Source of the DNA: Sphingomonas sp. AR_OL41
GTDB lineage: Bacteria > Pseudomonadota > Alphaproteobacteria > Sphingomonadales > Sphingomonadaceae
DNA: 38,921 nt
Assembly (NCBI RefSeq): GCF_029911635.1
Contig: NZ_JARYTI010000043.1
Coordinates: forward strand, 1 to 38,921
Reading direction: 5' to 3'
Each line of letters begins with the position of its first letter. Positions within the stretch are counted from its first letter, which is position 1. Positions 1 through 7,768 of this stretch are shown here, one piece after another. Under the pieces are notes generated by a model. The model did not search any database. It was not told the origin of the DNA and saw nothing but the letters and a program-made list of their open reading frames with translations. Position numbers and translations under genes: made by a program.

Positions 1-192
1 GCGGCGCAGCAGCTCGTCGAGCGCGCTCGGCCCGGGGGTGCCGCGTTTGCCGCCCGGCGGCACGGCCCAGGGGTTGCGCGGGCCGCCATTATCGTCCCCG
101 CCGGTCGGGCCATTGCCGGGCCCCCACGGGTTCTTGGGTCCATCGACGGTCATGATACCGGCGCGCGATCGCCAGCGGGAGAGCATTGTCAT
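1..192 (-). CDS. hflK: FtsH protease activity modulator HflK, N-terminal part (runs off left edge)
   Basis: The minus-strand frame is open from an ATG at 192 to the window edge (64 codons). HflK forms, with HflC, the membrane complex that modulates the FtsH protease. Only the N-terminal cytoplasmic tail is visible: it is rich in Gly, Pro and Asn, with the 'PRNPW..PPGG' pattern and then 'SALDELLRR', which is typical of alphaproteobacterial HflK. AAGGG precedes the start. ATG codons at 192, 186 and 153 are in frame, and 186 gives the best ribosome-site spacing. It is divergent from mrp, with 69 bp between them. The transmembrane and SPFH domains lie outside the window, so the name rests on the tail alone. 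Confidence 0.7.
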   Translation of the reverse strand, partial: MTMLSRWRSRAGIMTVDGPKNPWGPGNGPTGGDDNGGPRNPWAVPPGGKRGTPGPSALDELLRR

Positions 193-261
193 GCGCCCTT
201 TATAGGTAGGCATGACGGGAAAAACAGTGGCAACCGGCGTTGCGCGGCCTATCTGGCCGGG

Positions 262-1233
262 ATGACCGATCCAGACCCGCTCGACACCGCGCTTTCCGCG
301 GCGCTTTCCGCCGTCGCCGGCACCCGTGCCACGCCGCGCCGCGAGGGCAGCCGCGCCAGTATCATCCTCGACGTGACCGGGCTCGACCAGCCCGCGCGCG
401 ATTCGCTGGAAGAGGCGGTGCGAGCCGCCGCTTCGGGCGTCGCGGGCATCGAAACGGTGCGAATCGCGCAGACCAGCACGCGTTCGCGCCGCATCTCGAT
501 CGCTGTGGCCAGCGGCAAGGGCGGCGTCGGCAAGTCGACCGTCTCGGCCAATCTCGCCATCGCGCTGAAGAATCTCGGCCGCCGCGTCGGCATGGTCGAT
601 GCCGACATCTATGGCCCGTCGCAGCCGACCCTGCTTGGTGTCGTCGGCTCGCGGCCGATCGCGCGCGACAAGCTGCTGATCCCGGTCGAGACGCCGTACG
701 GCGTGCCGCTGCTGTCGATGGGCCAGCTGGTCGAACCCGGCCAGGCGATCGCCTGGCGCGGGCCGATGGCCGCCGGCGCGCTCGGCCAGCTGGTCGATGC
801 CGACTGGGGGCTCGCCGATACGCTGGTGATCGATCTGCCGCCCGGCACCGGCGACGTTCAGCTGACCATGATCCAGAAGCACAAGCCGGCCGGCGCGGTG
901 ATCGTCTCGACCCCGCAGGACCTCGCGCTGATCGACGCGCGCCGCGCGATCGACCTGTTCGTCAAGGCCGGGGTGCCGGTGATCGGGCTGGTCGAGAACA
1001 TGGCGGGCTATCAATGCCCGCATTGCGGCGAGGTGTCGGATCCGTTCGGCCGCGGCGGGGCGGAGGCCGCGGCGGCGGTGCTGGGGATCGATTTCCTCGG
1101 CCGCATCCCGCTCGACATCGCGATTCGCGAGGCCTCCGATGCCGGAGCGCCACCGACCGCGGGGAACGGTCCCGAGGCGCTGGCGTTCAACGCCGTGGCG
1201 CAGCGCGTGCTGCACTGGATCGACAAGGGATGA
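262..1233 (+). CDS. mrp: Mrp/NBP35 (ApbC) family iron-sulfur carrier P-loop ATPase
   Basis: 323 aa, cytoplasmic. Mrp/ApbC proteins bind and hand on Fe-S clusters to apo-enzymes. The first 75 residues are a short MIP18-like N-terminal domain. A deviant Walker A motif, SGKGGVGKST, lies at residues 84-93, followed by 'VDADIYGPSQP' near 112 and 'DLPPGTGDVQ' near 191. The C-terminal CPHC motif (Cys252, Cys255) is the dimer-interface cluster ligand pair of the family. The length is normal for alphaproteobacteria. A GTG-initiated CoA-binding protein gene follows after 4 bp, so the two are probably co-transcribed. Confidence 0.93.
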   Translation: MTDPDPLDTALSAALSAVAGTRATPRREGSRASIILDVTGLDQPARDSLEEAVRAAASGVAGIETVRIAQTSTRSRRISIAVASGKGGVGKSTVSANLAIALKNLGRRVGMVDADIYGPSQPTLLGVVGSRPIARDKLLIPVETPYGVPLLSMGQLVEPGQAIAWRGPMAAGALGQLVDADWGLADTLVIDLPPGTGDVQLTMIQKHKPAGAVIVSTPQDLALIDARRAIDLFVKAGVPVIGLVENMAGYQCPHCGEVSDPFGRGGAEAAAAVLGIDFLGRIPLDIAIREASDAGAPPTAGNGPEALAFNAVAQRVLHWIDKG

Positions 1234-1237
1234 GACC

Positions 1238-1684
1238 GTGCCGCTGACCGAAGACGCCGAGATCAAGGCTCTGCTCGAATCAACCCGGACCGTCGCGCTG
1301 GTCGGCGCATCGGACCGGCCCGACCGCCCATCATATCGCGTGATGGCGACGCTGCAGGCACATGGCTACCGCGTCATCCCGGTCAATCCGCAGATCACCG
1401 GCGAACACATTCACGGCGAGTTCGTCTTCCGCGACCTCGCCCAGCTCGGCGATCCGATCGACCTGGTCGACATCTTCCGTAATTCGGCCGCCGCCGGCGA
1501 GGCGATCGATCAGGCGATTGCGATCGGCGCGAAGGCGGTGTGGACGCAGCTCGGCGTGATCGACCACGCCGCCGCCGCCCGCGCCGAGGCCGCCGGGCTA
1601 AAGGTGGTGATGGATCGCTGCCCCGCGATCGAACTGCCGCGCCTCGGCGTCGCGCGGATTGCCCCGGGCGGCGCAACCAACTGA
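1238..1684 (+). CDS. CoA-binding protein (YccU family)
   Basis: 148 aa from GTG at 1238, chosen because AAGGGA (1225-1230) lies 7 bp upstream and the start sits just after the mrp stop. It is a single Rossmann-like CoA-binding domain. 'VALVGASDRPDRPSYRV' gives the nucleotide loop near residues 18-34. 'VIPVNP' near 46, 'DLVDIFRN' near 77 and 'MDRCPAIE' near the C-terminus are the usual markers of the stand-alone YccU-type family. These small proteins bind CoA or acyl-CoA; their physiological role is not established. It likely forms an operon with mrp. Confidence 0.85.
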   Translation: MPLTEDAEIKALLESTRTVALVGASDRPDRPSYRVMATLQAHGYRVIPVNPQITGEHIHGEFVFRDLAQLGDPIDLVDIFRNSAAAGEAIDQAIAIGAKAVWTQLGVIDHAAAARAEAAGLKVVMDRCPAIELPRLGVARIAPGGATN

Positions 1685-1726
1685 ACGCTGACGGGTTGGT
1701 CGCCTCGACATCGCAAGGGGATCGCC

Positions 1727-2047
1727 ATGATCATTATCAGCCTGCTGCTCGCTGCCGCCGCGCCTGCCGCCTACCATCCTGTCGCGCACAAGGTGCATCA
1801 CCGCGTGGTGCGTCGTGGTGCGCGACATCGGCGGCAGCTCAATGCGCGCCTTCACCTGGCCGGTTGCGGTTACAGCGCGACCGGGATCTGCGCCACGTCG
1901 CGCTCACCTTATCGCCTGCCGATCGACGCGCCGACGCTGTCGACCGCCAAGGCGGATGCGTTGCGGCAGACCGGGCAACGCTGCGCGCTGATCGGCCAGA
2001 CGATCTGCCCCAGCCGAACGCGCACCATCGTCCACGTCGAACAATAG
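1727..2047 (+). CDS. Small exported protein, unknown function
   Basis: 106 aa. The start is supported by AAGGGG 6-7 bp upstream. A hydrophobic leader (MIIISLLLAAAAPAA) looks like a signal peptide. The mature part is very basic (many Arg and His) and has Cys residues in a 'GCGYSATGICATSRSPYRLP' stretch around residues 46-65, then two more near 'CALIGQTIC'. The Cys-x-VC-x-YRLP-like pattern recurs in the next two genes, suggesting a family of short periplasmic proteins. I do not recognise a named family. The base composition matches the surroundings. Confidence 0.55.
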   Translation: MIIISLLLAAAAPAAYHPVAHKVHHRVVRRGARHRRQLNARLHLAGCGYSATGICATSRSPYRLPIDAPTLSTAKADALRQTGQRCALIGQTICPSRTRTIVHVEQ

Positions 2048-2079
2048 CTTAACCCTCGCCCGGCCGCCTGTTCCTTGCT

Positions 2080-2436
2080 ATGGTGTGCGGCATGCTTGGC
2101 TGGCTGATCATCATGGCGGCAGACCAGAGTGCCACATGGATTGCGCAGGAGCACGCGCTCACGCGCGCTTCGCCGACATGCACCGCACCAACCGATTCGC
2201 GTGAGGTCACCGTTTGCGGTCGGCGCCGCGCCGATCGCTACCGCGTGCCGCTGATCGAGATCGATCGCGACAACCCCGCCAACGAAGGCGTCCACGCCGA
2301 GCGCGAGCGTCTGCTCGCCCGCACCAACAATTGCCGCGAACACCGGCTGTTTCAGGTCGGTTGCGGCATGGCCGGCATGACGGTCAGCACGCAACACGGT
2401 GTCGTACTCGGCGGCGAAAGGCCCCTTGCGCCATGA
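2080..2436 (+). CDS. Small Cys-containing protein, probably exported, unknown function
   Basis: 118 aa from ATG 2080; ATG 2092 (MLGWLIIMAADQ) is an alternative that gives a cleaner short signal-like leader. No strong ribosome site is visible. The central block 'TCTAPTDSREVTVCGRRRADRYRVPL' (residues about 29-54, split by a variable linker) has the Cys..VTVCG..YRvPL layout found in many uncharacterised sphingomonad proteins. Two further Cys follow at 'NNCREHRL' and 'VGCGMAG'. The stop overlaps the next start (ATGA), so the two are translationally coupled. Confidence 0.6.
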   Translation: MVCGMLGWLIIMAADQSATWIAQEHALTRASPTCTAPTDSREVTVCGRRRADRYRVPLIEIDRDNPANEGVHAERERLLARTNNCREHRLFQVGCGMAGMTVSTQHGVVLGGERPLAP

Positions 2437-2882
2437 TGATCCTGCTTCTTCTCGCACAGGTGGCAACGCCGCCCACCGCCGCGCCCGATCCGGGCCGCGG
2501 CAACCCGCCGCCCAAACTCTCGATTCTCGTCGATCCGTCGCCGGCCTGTACGCCGGCGCCCGAGGGCTCGAAGGATGTCGTCGTCTGCGCGCCGACCAAT
2601 CAGCAGCAGCGCCTGCCGTTGCGTGACGATCGCGGCCCGGCCGAGGGGCCCGTGCCGGTCAATCCCGAGCTCAATGGACGCGGCGCGCTTAACGCTGAAG
2701 GAACGCCATGCGCGGCGCGCCAGGGCGGGTGCCAGGTCGGTTTCGGCCCGCCGATCGTGCCGATCCTCGCCGCGCTGGTCGGCGCGGTGAAGAGCGGCCT
2801 AGCCAAACATCCCGACAAGTCGAATCGCGTCGCCATTCCGCTCGATGACGCGCCGCCACCGCCTTCGAAGATCGAGCCGTAG
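2433..2882 (+). CDS. Small Cys-containing exported protein, unknown function
   Basis: 149 aa from ATG 2433, overlapping the upstream stop by 4 bp. An N-terminal hydrophobic leader (MMILLLLAQVATPP) is followed by a Pro-rich stretch and 'ACTPAPEGSKDVVVCAPTNQ' (near residues 36-55), the same Cys..vvVC..RLPL layout as the preceding gene. It then has two more Cys, a hydrophobic helix (PIVPILAALVGAVKSGL near 106-122) and a Pro-rich tail. It is convergent with hom, 7 bp away. No named family is recognised. Confidence 0.65.
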   Translation: MMILLLLAQVATPPTAAPDPGRGNPPPKLSILVDPSPACTPAPEGSKDVVVCAPTNQQQRLPLRDDRGPAEGPVPVNPELNGRGALNAEGTPCAARQGGCQVGFGPPIVPILAALVGAVKSGLAKHPDKSNRVAIPLDDAPPPPSKIEP

Positions 2883-2889
2883 CGCGACC

Positions 2890-4179
2890 CTAAGCGAGAA
2901 TGTGCATCCAGACCGGCGCGCCGGCGAGGCTCTGCGACCCGCGCAGCTTCTCCAGCGCCTGGGCGACCGATCGTTCCGGCCCCTCATGCGTCACGATCGC
3001 TACCAGCACGGTGCCGTCGCTCATCGTGCCGCGTTGGATCAGGCTCTCGATCGACACCCCGGCGTCGCGCATCGCCGCGGCGATCTCAGCGAGCACACCC
3101 ACTTTGTCCGCCACGGTGAAGCGCACATAGGCCCGCCCGCGCCGTTCGCCACTATCGGCGGTGGAAGGCGCGGTCAGCGCGTCGGCCGGCATCGCGAAGG
3201 CCGGGCCGAACTCGCCGCGGGCGATGTCGATCAGGTCGGCGACCACCGCGCTGGCGGTCGGCCCGTCGCCCGCGCCGGCGCCCTGGAACAGCAGCCGCCC
3301 GACGAAATTGCCCTCCGCCACGACGGCATTGGTCGCGCCGGTGACATGCGCCAGCGGATGGCTCAGCGGCACGAGATGCGGGTGGACGCGCTGGAACAGC
3401 CCGCCCGGCCCATCCTCGGCGAGACCGAGCAGGCGGATGCGATAGCCGAGTGCCGCCGCCTCGGCGATGTCGGCGGCCAGTACATGGCGAATGCCGCTCG
3501 TCGCCACCTCGCCAAAGGCCGGTCGCGTGCCGAACGCTAGGCTGGCGAGGATCGACAGCTTGTGCGCCGCATCGACGCCGTCGATGTCGAAACTCGGATC
3601 GGCCTCGGCAAAACCCTTGGCCTGCGCTTCGGCCAGCACCTTGGCAAAGTCGCGGCCTTCCGCCTCCATCGTCGACAGGATGAAATTGCACGTCCCGTTG
3701 AGAATGCCGTAAACGCGCGACAACGCATTGGCCGCCGCGCCCTCGCGCAATCCCTTGATCACCGGCACGCCGCCGGCCACCGCCGCCTCGAACTTGAGCG
3801 CGACCTGCGCCGCCTCGGCAACGCGCGCGAGTTCGAGCCCATGATGCGCGATCATCGCCTTGTTGGCGGTCACGAAGCTCTTGCCCGCGGCAAGCGTCGC
3901 GCGCGCCAGCGTCAGCGCCGGGCCGTCCGAGCCGCCGACCAGTTCGACCACCACATCGACCTTGTCGTGATGCGCCAGCGCGGTGGTGTCATCGACCCAG
4001 TCGAACCCGCCGATATCGACGCCGCGATCCTTGTTGCGGTCGCGCGCCGATACGGCGACGATCTCGATCCGTCGCCCGGCGCGGCGCGCAATCAGGTCGC
4101 CATTGGCGGCGAGCAGGCGAATGACGCCGCCTCCAACGGTACCGAGGCCGGCGAGTGCGATGCGGAGAGGTTCGGTCAT
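2890..4179 (-). CDS. hom: Homoserine dehydrogenase
   Basis: 429 aa, cytoplasmic. It reduces aspartate semialdehyde to homoserine with NAD(P)H in the Thr/Met branch of aspartate metabolism. The Rossmann loop GLGTVGGGV is at residues 11-19. 'VTANKAMIA' near 105 and 'GILNGTCNFILSTME' near 160 are diagnostic of the catalytic domain, as is 'DPSFDIDGVDAAHKLSILA'. A C-terminal ACT domain (from about residue 345, 'YVRFTVADKVGVLAEIA') is the usual allosteric site for threonine. Length is normal. A palindromic repeat and the oxygenase gene lie upstream in the same orientation. Confidence 0.96.
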   Translation of the reverse strand: MTEPLRIALAGLGTVGGGVIRLLAANGDLIARRAGRRIEIVAVSARDRNKDRGVDIGGFDWVDDTTALAHHDKVDVVVELVGGSDGPALTLARATLAAGKSFVTANKAMIAHHGLELARVAEAAQVALKFEAAVAGGVPVIKGLREGAAANALSRVYGILNGTCNFILSTMEAEGRDFAKVLAEAQAKGFAEADPSFDIDGVDAAHKLSILASLAFGTRPAFGEVATSGIRHVLAADIAEAAALGYRIRLLGLAEDGPGGLFQRVHPHLVPLSHPLAHVTGATNAVVAEGNFVGRLLFQGAGAGDGPTASAVVADLIDIARGEFGPAFAMPADALTAPSTADSGERRGRAYVRFTVADKVGVLAEIAAAMRDAGVSIESLIQRGTMSDGTVLVAIVTHEGPERSVAQALEKLRGSQSLAGAPVWMHILA

Positions 4180-4226
4180 GCAATGCGCCTAGCCGCAACG
4201 AAGGTCGGCGAGCAAGCCGGAGAAAT

Positions 4227-4403
4227 CCTCCCCGGAACGGGGAGGGGGACCGCCGAAGGCGGTGGAGGGGCTGGTCGGGCGGGGCAATGCAGCAATAGAA
4301 GCCCGTCCACTGCCACGACGCTTCCTCATCTTCGAGGCTCGCGACCTCCCAGTCAGCCCCTCCACCATCCTTCGGATGGTCCCCCCTCCCCGTGCCGGGG
4401 AGG
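4227..4403. repeat. Palindromic repeat element, copy A (intergenic)
   Basis: This is a large imperfect inverted repeat of about 177 bp. The left arm starts CCTCCCCGGAACGGGGAGG and continues with ACCGCC-GAA-GGCGGT and GGAGGGGCTGGTCGGG. The right arm, read on the minus strand, is CCTCCCCGGCACGGGGAGG, then ACCATCC-GAA-GGATGGT and GGAGGGGCTG. Each arm therefore carries two nested hairpins, and the second stem differs between arms by compensating changes. The core contains TTCGAGGC. Copy B, with the same layout, lies inside hpnG (35862-36060). It fills most of the gap between the oxygenase and hom. Confidence 0.9.
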
Positions 4404-4417
4404 AATGAGAAGCAACC

Positions 4418-5371
4418 CTACTTCTTCACCAGCCCGATCTCGACCAGCCGCTCGTGCAGATAATCGTGCGCCGTGATCGGCACCGGATAGCGATTGGGAT
4501 TGTCCGGCGTGATCGTCGACGGCAGCGTCTCGATCAGGAAATCGGGCGCCGGGTGGAGGAAGAACGGCATCGAATAACGCGAGAAGCCACGCCGTTCGGG
4601 CGCCGGGTTGATCACGCGGTGCGTGGTCGAGGGCAGGACATGGTTGGTCAGCCGCTGCAGCATGTCGCCGACATTGACTACCATCGCGCCCTGCGGCGGC
4701 TTGATCGACAGCCAGTGGCCGTCCTTGTCGAGCAGTTGCAGCCCGGCCTCCTCGGCGCCGAGCAGCAGCGTGATCAGGTTGATGTCCTCATGCGCGCCGG
4801 CGCGCACGCCCTCGGCATCGGCCGGGATCGGCGGATAGTGCAGCAGCCGCAGTACCGAATTGCCGTCCTTCACCGCATGGTCGAACCAGTCGGGCGCCAG
4901 CCCGAGATGCCGCGCGATCGCCGACAGCAGCCGGTCGCCGGCGGTGTCGAACGCCGCGAACAGCTCGATGAAGGTCTCGCGAAACCCCTCGGGCCGCTCG
5001 GGCCAGATGTTCGGCGCCATCTGGCTTTCGAAACGATGCCCGGCGGCGAGTTGGCGACCGATATGCCAGAATTCCTTCAAATCGACATGCGTCGCGTCCT
5101 TGGCGATCTCGGTCTTGAACGGGGTGTAACCGCGCGCCCCGCCGCCGCCCGCGACGAAATAGCGGCGCTTCTCCTCCTCGGGCAGGCGGAAGAATTCTTC
5201 GGTCAGCGCCCAGGCGCGGTCGATCAGCGCCTGCGGCACGCCATGGTCGGAAATCACCGCGAAGCCGAAGCGCTCGAACGACCCGCCAAGCGCGGCGGCA
5301 AAGGCGTCGGGATTGGCCGCCTCGTCGGCAAGCGACAGCGGGGGGACCTGAGCGGCGATGGTGTCGAGCAT
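4418..5371 (-). CDS. Isopenicillin N synthase-like 2-oxoglutarate/Fe(II) oxygenase
   Basis: 317 aa, cytoplasmic. The N-terminal non-haem dioxygenase region (residues about 8-125, 'FGFAVISDHGVP') is followed by the 2OG-Fe(II) core. The iron triad is visible: His194 and Asp196 in 'AHEDINLITLLL' and His251 in 'TTHRVINP'. The co-substrate-binding Arg265/Ser267 is in 'RYSMPFF'. Members oxidise many small molecules, and the substrate here cannot be read from sequence. No biosynthetic cluster surrounds it, and such stand-alone copies are common in proteobacteria. Start ATG 5371 is preceded by a weak GGA-type ribosome site. Confidence 0.9.
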   Translation of the reverse strand: MLDTIAAQVPPLSLADEAANPDAFAAALGGSFERFGFAVISDHGVPQALIDRAWALTEEFFRLPEEEKRRYFVAGGGGARGYTPFKTEIAKDATHVDLKEFWHIGRQLAAGHRFESQMAPNIWPERPEGFRETFIELFAAFDTAGDRLLSAIARHLGLAPDWFDHAVKDGNSVLRLLHYPPIPADAEGVRAGAHEDINLITLLLGAEEAGLQLLDKDGHWLSIKPPQGAMVVNVGDMLQRLTNHVLPSTTHRVINPAPERRGFSRYSMPFFLHPAPDFLIETLPSTITPDNPNRYPVPITAHDYLHERLVEIGLVKK

Positions 5372-5461
5372 GATATCATTCCAGTCGCGGATTTCACGAA
5401 ACGACGGGATATAGGCCGTTCGGCCAGCAAGGGAAACCGCGCGATGTCGGCGGGGCGCCGC

Positions 5462-5980
5462 TTACCCGATCGTGATCACACCGCGCGCATGGTCGGTGCC
5501 GACCGGGCGCAGGTCGAGCGTGAACGGCTTCTTCTCGTCGGTCGTGCCCGACAGGCCGGTACCATCGGCCTTCACGCTGAATCCGGCGGCATTGAGCTTC
5601 TGCTCGAACCAGGCGCGCACCGTGTCGGGCTGGGCAGGGCTGTCGAAGGTGACCTTGACCGTGCCGTCATCGTCGCTGCCCGGGCCGCGGTCATGCGCGT
5701 CGATGTTCATTCCCGAGATCGTCGAGCCGGGATAGAGATGCACGCCGTTCATGTCGAAATTCGACGCGTCGAGCTTGATCTTGGGCAGGCGGATCTTGCC
5801 CGAAAAGCCGGGAGCGTTGATCGCCATGTCGCCGGTGTTGCCGTCGATCCCGGCGACGACATTGCCGTCCGCATCATGCGCATTGAGCGAGATCGTCGTG
5901 CCCGCTTTGCCGTCCTTGTCGGCGTCGCAGGCGGCGAGCGGCAGGGCGCACAGAACGGCAATGAGCAAGGCGCGCGACAT
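5462..5980 (-). CDS. Putative lipoprotein of unknown function
   Basis: 172 aa from ATG 5980, chosen over an upstream TTG because GGAG lies 9 bp before it. A short signal peptide ends in the lipobox LAAC, so the protein is probably anchored to a membrane. The mature part is rich in Asp and Gly, with 'GNTGDMAINAPGFSGKIRLPKI', then a C-terminal half ('VRAWFEQKLNAAGFSVKADGTGL') like a small alpha/beta domain. I know no function for it. A strong promoter with an overlapping perfect palindrome lies just upstream (see 6000-6043). Confidence 0.75.
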   Translation of the reverse strand: MSRALLIAVLCALPLAACDADKDGKAGTTISLNAHDADGNVVAGIDGNTGDMAINAPGFSGKIRLPKIKLDASNFDMNGVHLYPGSTISGMNIDAHDRGPGSDDDGTVKVTFDSPAQPDTVRAWFEQKLNAAGFSVKADGTGLSGTTDEKKPFTLDLRPVGTDHARGVITIG

Positions 5981-5999
5981 CGATAGCAACTCCGAGTGA

Positions 6000-6043
6000 T
6001 ATAGTGCAGCAATACACTATAGCGGCACGAAGCGGCACGTCAA
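6000..6043 (-). promoter_or_regulatory. Sigma70-type promoter overlapped by a palindromic operator
   Basis: Read on the minus strand: -35 TTGACG (6043-6038), a 16-bp spacer, then -10 TATAGT (6021-6016), with the lipoprotein ATG at 5980. The -10 is part of a perfect 7-bp inverted repeat, TATAGTG (6000-6006) and CACTATA (6015-6021), separated by 8 bp. The predicted start of transcription falls inside the palindrome, so a bound dimeric repressor should block it. The regulator is unknown, though arms of this sort are seen for GntR- or PadR-type proteins. The MFS gene lies divergently on the other side. Confidence 0.6.
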
Positions 6044-6070
6044 GGGTCGACCGGCGCGTCACTTTGCTGC

Positions 6071-7315
6071 ATGTGCGAAATCATGACGCAATCCCTGTCG
6101 CCCCATCCCGCCGATCAGCGGGCGCCGATCCCGCTTGGCGAATTCGTTGCGATGGTCGCGGCGTTGATGGCGCTCGGCGCGCTCGGCGTCGACGCCATGC
6201 TGCCCGCCTTGCCCGAGATCGGCGTGCGGCTCGGTGCGCCGAGCGAGAATGCCCAGCAATATGTCATCGCGGTCTATCTGATCGGGCTGGGGCTGGGGCA
6301 ATTGCTGCACGGCCCGCTCGCCGATCATTTCGGGCGGCGCCCGGTGATGCTCGCCTCGCTCGGCGTTTATTTCCTGTGCAACCTCGCCGCCGCGCTGGCC
6401 GGCAGCTTCACCCTGTTGCTCGTTGCGCGCTTCGCCGGAGCGGTAGCGGTCGCCGCGACTCGCGTCGTGACCATCGCGATCGTGCGTGACTGTTATTCGG
6501 GCCGGCCGATGGCCAAGGTGATGAGCCTCGCGGCAATGGTGTTCATGATCGCGCCGGTGCTCGCGCCGACCATGGGGCAGGGCGTGCTGCTGTTCGGTTC
6601 GTGGCGGCTGATCTTCGGCGTGATCGGCGGCTTCACCCTCATCGTCATGCTCTGGTACGCACGCCGCATGCCCGAAACCCTCGATCGGGCCGAGAAGCGC
6701 CCCTATTCGGTTGCCGCCACCATTACAGGCGTCCGCCAGACGCTCGCCGATCGCTGGTCGACCGGTTACATGCTCGCCGCGACCGTCATGCAGGGCGCGC
6801 TGTTCGGCTATATCACCTCGATCCAGCAGGTCGTCGCCGAGGTGTTCCACAAACCGCATCTGCTCAACGTGGTGTTCGCCTGCACCGCCGGGGTGATGGC
6901 GGTGACCAATTTGTTCAACTCGCGCGTCGTGATGCGGCTCGGCTCGCGCGTGTTGTCGCAATCGGCGCTGGCGCTGCTGATCGTCGTCGCGTGCGGCTCG
7001 CTCGCTCTTGCGCTCAGCGGGGGCGAGACGCTGCTCACCTTCGTCGTGCTGCAAGGCATGGTGATGGGTTGCTTCGCGCTCGCCAGCTCGAATTTCTCGT
7101 CGCTGGCGATGACCAATATGGGCGCGGTCGCCGGCACCGCGTCGAGCATCCAGGGCTTTTGCGCGATCACGCTCGGCGCGGTGATCGGGGCGGCGATCGG
7201 CCAGTCCTTTGCCGGCACGACGATCCCACTGCATCTCGGCTTCCTGCTTGCCGGCATCATCGCCTTCGGCATCGTCGCTGTCACCGAGCGCGGCCGGCTG
7301 TTCCGCCCGGCTTGA
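6071..7315 (+). CDS. Bcr/CflA-family multidrug efflux MFS transporter
   Basis: 414 aa integral inner-membrane protein with about 12 hydrophobic segments. The drug:H+ antiporter-1 signature is present: 'LPALPEIGVRLG' in helix 1, the helix 2-3 loop 'GPLADHFGRRPVML' (motif A) near residue 85, and 'APVLAPTMGQ' in helix 5. These features match Bcr/CflA pumps, which export drugs or small metabolites. Start codons at 6071 and 6083 are both possible, and neither has a good ribosome site. It is divergent from the lipoprotein and shares its regulatory palindrome region, so the same regulator may affect both. Confidence 0.88.
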   Translation: MCEIMTQSLSPHPADQRAPIPLGEFVAMVAALMALGALGVDAMLPALPEIGVRLGAPSENAQQYVIAVYLIGLGLGQLLHGPLADHFGRRPVMLASLGVYFLCNLAAALAGSFTLLLVARFAGAVAVAATRVVTIAIVRDCYSGRPMAKVMSLAAMVFMIAPVLAPTMGQGVLLFGSWRLIFGVIGGFTLIVMLWYARRMPETLDRAEKRPYSVAATITGVRQTLADRWSTGYMLAATVMQGALFGYITSIQQVVAEVFHKPHLLNVVFACTAGVMAVTNLFNSRVVMRLGSRVLSQSALALLIVVACGSLALALSGGETLLTFVVLQGMVMGCFALASSNFSSLAMTNMGAVAGTASSIQGFCAITLGAVIGAAIGQSFAGTTIPLHLGFLLAGIIAFGIVAVTERGRLFRPA

Positions 7316-7390
7316 TCTCGCCCCGGCGCAGGTCCACGGAACCCGGAGGCGCGTCTGACCGTTCGCGGCAGACAGGCACAGGAGACGATC

Positions 7391-7720
7391 ATGGGCGGAC
7401 ACCAGGTTCCCGGCGCGGGTACGGGCGACGACGGATATGACGAGGAAGGCTATGACGAGAGCCAGCGCGCCGAAATCCTCGAGGCGACGCGCAACGGCCC
7501 GACCGATGGCAATATCCTGACCGACCTCATCCCCGATCTCGGCGACGAAGACGATGACGATCTTGAGATGGACAGCGAGGAAGTCGGCGAGGAAGACGAC
7601 GATGCCGACGAAAGCGACACCGCCGTCGCCGAAGACGAGGTGCAGGGCGATTTCGACGCCGGTACCGTCGATGACGAGGACGATCTCGACGACGCCGACG
7701 ACCAGGCGCTGCGCCCTTGA
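7391..7720 (+). CDS. Extremely acidic small protein
   Basis: 109 aa with a strong ribosome site (AGGAG 7 bp before ATG). After a Gly-rich start it becomes dominated by Asp and Glu, with almost no Lys or Arg beyond residue 35. The only moderately hydrophobic stretch is 'GNILTDLIPDLGDEDDDD' near residues 41-58. No signal peptide or transmembrane segment. Such composition suggests an intrinsically disordered polyanion (metal binding, chaperone-like or DNA-mimic roles are all conceivable), but nothing assigns one. The clear start and uninterrupted frame argue for a real gene. Confidence 0.7.
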   Translation: MGGHQVPGAGTGDDGYDEEGYDESQRAEILEATRNGPTDGNILTDLIPDLGDEDDDDLEMDSEEVGEEDDDADESDTAVAEDEVQGDFDAGTVDDEDDLDDADDQALRP

Positions 7721-7768
7721 TGCGCGCCTGAGCGGACTATAATCTGGCGCGGCCCTGGGAGCCGCGCC

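Noticed and set aside
4454..5986. 510-codon plus-strand frame across the oxygenase and lipoprotein genes
   Set aside because: It spans two convincing minus-strand genes and has shadow-like composition.
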